Below are positions 14,602 to 15,968 of a DNA stretch of 15,968 nucleotides, one piece after another; position 1 is the first letter of the stretch; every line of letters begins with the position of its first letter. The notes beneath the pieces are model-generated. The model was not told the origin of the DNA. It searched no databases and was given only the letters and a program-made list of their open reading frames with translations. Source of the DNA: CAZJNX01 sp964547415 (GTDB lineage: Bacteria > Pseudomonadota > Alphaproteobacteria > Rhizobiales > Amorphaceae); the NCBI GenBank assembly GCA_964547415.1, contig CAZJNX010000108.1:1-15968 (forward strand), given 5' to 3'. The position numbers and the translations under genes are program-made.

Positions 14602-15473
14602 CGCGGATCGTGGTCTTCCCGGGTCAGGGCTCCCAGCGGGTCGGCATGGGCCAGGACCTGTTCGACCGCTTCCCCGAGGTGGAGGCGGCGGCCGACCGGG
14701 TGCTCGGCTATTCGATCCGCACCCTGTGCCTGGAGGACCCGGAACGGCGACTCGCCGACACCGCGTACACCCAGCCCGCCCTTTTCACGGTGAACCATCT
14801 CCACTACCTCGCCTGGCTCGCCGAGGGCGAGCGCCCGCCCGACTTCGCGGCCGGCCACAGCCTCGGGGAGTACAACGCGCTCCTCGCCGCCGAGGCCTTC
14901 GACTTCGAGACGGGCCTTGCCCTCGTCGCAAGGCGCGGCGCGCTCATGGGGGCGATCTCCGGCGGCGGGATGGCGGCGGCCTTCGGGCTCGCGCCGGCCC
15001 CCATCCGCGAGGCGATCGCCTCCGCCGGGGCGCCGTCGGTGGACGTCGCCAACTTCAACTCCATGAGCCAGACCGTGCTCGCCGGCCCGAAGGACGAGCT
15101 CGAGCGCGTCGGGCCGGCCATCGAGGCGGCGGGCGGGCGCTTCATCCCGATCAACGTCAACACCGCCTTCCACTCCCGCCACATGCGGCCCGTGGCGGAG
15201 CGGTTCCGCCGCTTCCTCGCCGATTTCACGTTCCGGCCGCTGGTGATCCCGGTGATCTCCAACTTCACGGCGCTGCCCTACCGGGACGACGAGATCGCTA
15301 ACAACCTCGTCAAGCAGATCGACCACTCGGTCCGCTGGGTGGAGACGATCCAGTACTGCCTCAACGAGCCGGACCCCGCCTTCGCGGAGCTGGGGCCGAC
15401 GCCGGTGCTGACCGCCATGATCCGGGACATCGAGAAACACCCGGTCCCGGTCAACATCGCCCGGCGCTACTGA
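14598..15473 (+). CDS. Trans-acting malonyl-CoA:ACP acyltransferase
   Basis: A 291-residue FabD-fold acyltransferase, the enzyme expected to load malonyl onto the AT-less modules and onto the donor ACP. Motifs are FPGQGSQ (7-13), GHSLGE (86-91, Ser88), Arg113 in LVARRGALM, which binds the malonyl carboxylate, and TAFHSRHM (189-196, catalytic His192). The segments NFNSMSQTVLAG (152-163) and IPVISNFTALPY (217-228) are also typical of trans-AT PKS transferases. In contrast to the gene before it, all malonyl-AT residues are present. The ATG overlaps the upstream stop, and the next gene follows after 3 bp, so all three plus-strand genes form one operon. Confidence 0.95.
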   Translation: MTRIVVFPGQGSQRVGMGQDLFDRFPEVEAAADRVLGYSIRTLCLEDPERRLADTAYTQPALFTVNHLHYLAWLAEGERPPDFAAGHSLGEYNALLAAEAFDFETGLALVARRGALMGAISGGGMAAAFGLAPAPIREAIASAGAPSVDVANFNSMSQTVLAGPKDELERVGPAIEAAGGRFIPINVNTAFHSRHMRPVAERFRRFLADFTFRPLVIPVISNFTALPYRDDEIANNLVKQIDHSVRWVETIQYCLNEPDPAFAELGPTPVLTAMIRDIEKHPVPVNIARRY

Positions 15474-15476
15474 GCC

Positions 15477-15968
15477 GTGCGGGCCGTCGTCTGCCCGCGC
15501 TGGGGCGGGCCGGAGGTGCTCGCGGTGCGGGACATGCCGCGGCCGGCGGCGCCGGCGGGCGGGGCGGTGCGGGTCGCGGTGGCGGCGGCGGGGGTCAACT
15601 TCGCCGATCTCTTGATGGTCGCCGGCAAGTACCAGGAGAACCCGCCGCTCCCCTTCGTGCCAGGCTTCGAGGTGGCCGGCGTGGTGGAGGAGGCCTCGGA
15701 CGGCGCGCCGTTCCGCCCGGGCGAGGCCGTCATGGGGATGGTCCCGTTCGGCGGCTTCGCCGAGGAGGTCGTGCTGTCCGCCGACCAGTGCTTCGCGCCA
15801 CCCCCGCAGATGGATCTCGCCGCCGCGGCCGGCTTCCCCGTCGCCTACGGGACGGCCGCGGCCGCCCTCGTGTGGCGCGCGCGGGTGCGCCCGGGCGAGG
15901 TGCTCCTCGTCTTCGGCGCGGCGGGCGGGGTGGGGCTCGCGGCGGTCGGCGTCGGCCGCGCCCTCGGG
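15477..15968 (+). CDS. MDR/quinone-oxidoreductase-family protein, N-terminal part (cut by window end)
   Basis: Only 164 residues are visible; the frame is open to the last base. GTG at 15477 starts RAVVCPRWGGPEVLAV, a standard N-terminus of NADPH:quinone oxidoreductase-like medium-chain reductases. Further family features are VAAAGVNFADLL (35-46), PPLPFVPGFEVAGVV (55-69), a GMVPFGGFAEEV segment, and the nucleotide-binding loop FGAAGGVG. No zinc-ligand cysteines appear where alcohol dehydrogenases carry them, so a zinc-free reductase is likely. It lies 3 bp after the malonyl transferase stop in the same operon. It could be a second trans-acting enoyl reductase, a tailoring quinone reductase, or a general detoxifying enzyme; the visible part does not decide. 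Confidence 0.85.
   Translation, partial: MRAVVCPRWGGPEVLAVRDMPRPAAPAGGAVRVAVAAAGVNFADLLMVAGKYQENPPLPFVPGFEVAGVVEEASDGAPFRPGEAVMGMVPFGGFAEEVVLSADQCFAPPPQMDLAAAAGFPVAYGTAAAALVWRARVRPGEVLLVFGAAGGVGLAAVGVGRALG

Noticed and set aside
1..15968. tRNA/rRNA genes, CRISPR arrays, insertion sequences or riboswitches.
   Set aside because: I looked for these on both strands and saw no supporting structure; the only repeat array is the 72-bp tandem repeat, which has no spacers.

Overview
The window is the 3' part of a trans-acyltransferase (trans-AT) polyketide biosynthetic gene cluster. The DNA is very GC-rich, with strong C/G third-position bias and frequent CTC leucine and GCC alanine codons. Together with a pair of small proteins that look like alphaproteobacterial DUF families, this suggests an alphaproteobacterium, perhaps Methylobacterium- or Azospirillum-like. 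The lineage is an inference and only moderately supported.

Layout. (1) 1-1956, plus strand: the last part of a modular PKS, cut by the window edge. It reads KS tail, AT-docking linker, ACP, thioesterase (TE), then a second ACP. (2) 1949-5875, plus strand: a complete HMG-CoA-synthase-type beta-branching cassette. It consists of a decarboxylating KS with Ser for Cys, an HMGS, a dehydrating enoyl-CoA hydratase (ECH1) and a decarboxylating one (ECH2). Every junction overlaps by 4-8 bp, including the junction with the PKS. (3) 5886-7229, minus: a cytochrome P450. (4) 7298-8221, plus: a SAM methyltransferase. (5) 8188-9573, minus: a PfaD-type enoyl reductase, preceded by a 427-bp non-coding stretch with a 72-bp tandem repeat. 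(6) 10001-13608, minus: an Sfp-type phosphopantetheinyl transferase coupled to an ABC1/UbiB-family atypical kinase, then two small unknown proteins, one Arg-rich and one with a poly-Asp tail. (7) 13657-15968, plus: an AT-like acyl hydrolase, the trans-acting malonyl transferase, and the start of a zinc-free MDR/quinone-oxidoreductase gene that runs off the end.

How the parts fit. The phosphopantetheinyl transferase arms the ACPs. The malonyl transferase loads the PKS modules and the donor ACP. The acyl hydrolase probably clears stalled acyl chains. The beta-branching cassette turns a beta-keto group into a methyl-type branch. PfaD, and possibly the MDR enzyme, reduce enoyl intermediates. The TE releases the chain, and the P450 and methyltransferase tailor it.

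The most unusual point is that the ACP lying after the TE looks like the dedicated donor ACP of the beta-branching cassette (normally a free protein, AcpK type), fused to the releasing end of the assembly line. Second is the placement inside the cluster of a UbiB-like kinase, translationally coupled to the phosphopantetheinyl transferase, together with an acidic/basic pair of small proteins of unknown role. I see no transporter, regulator, RNA gene, CRISPR array or insertion sequence in the window.
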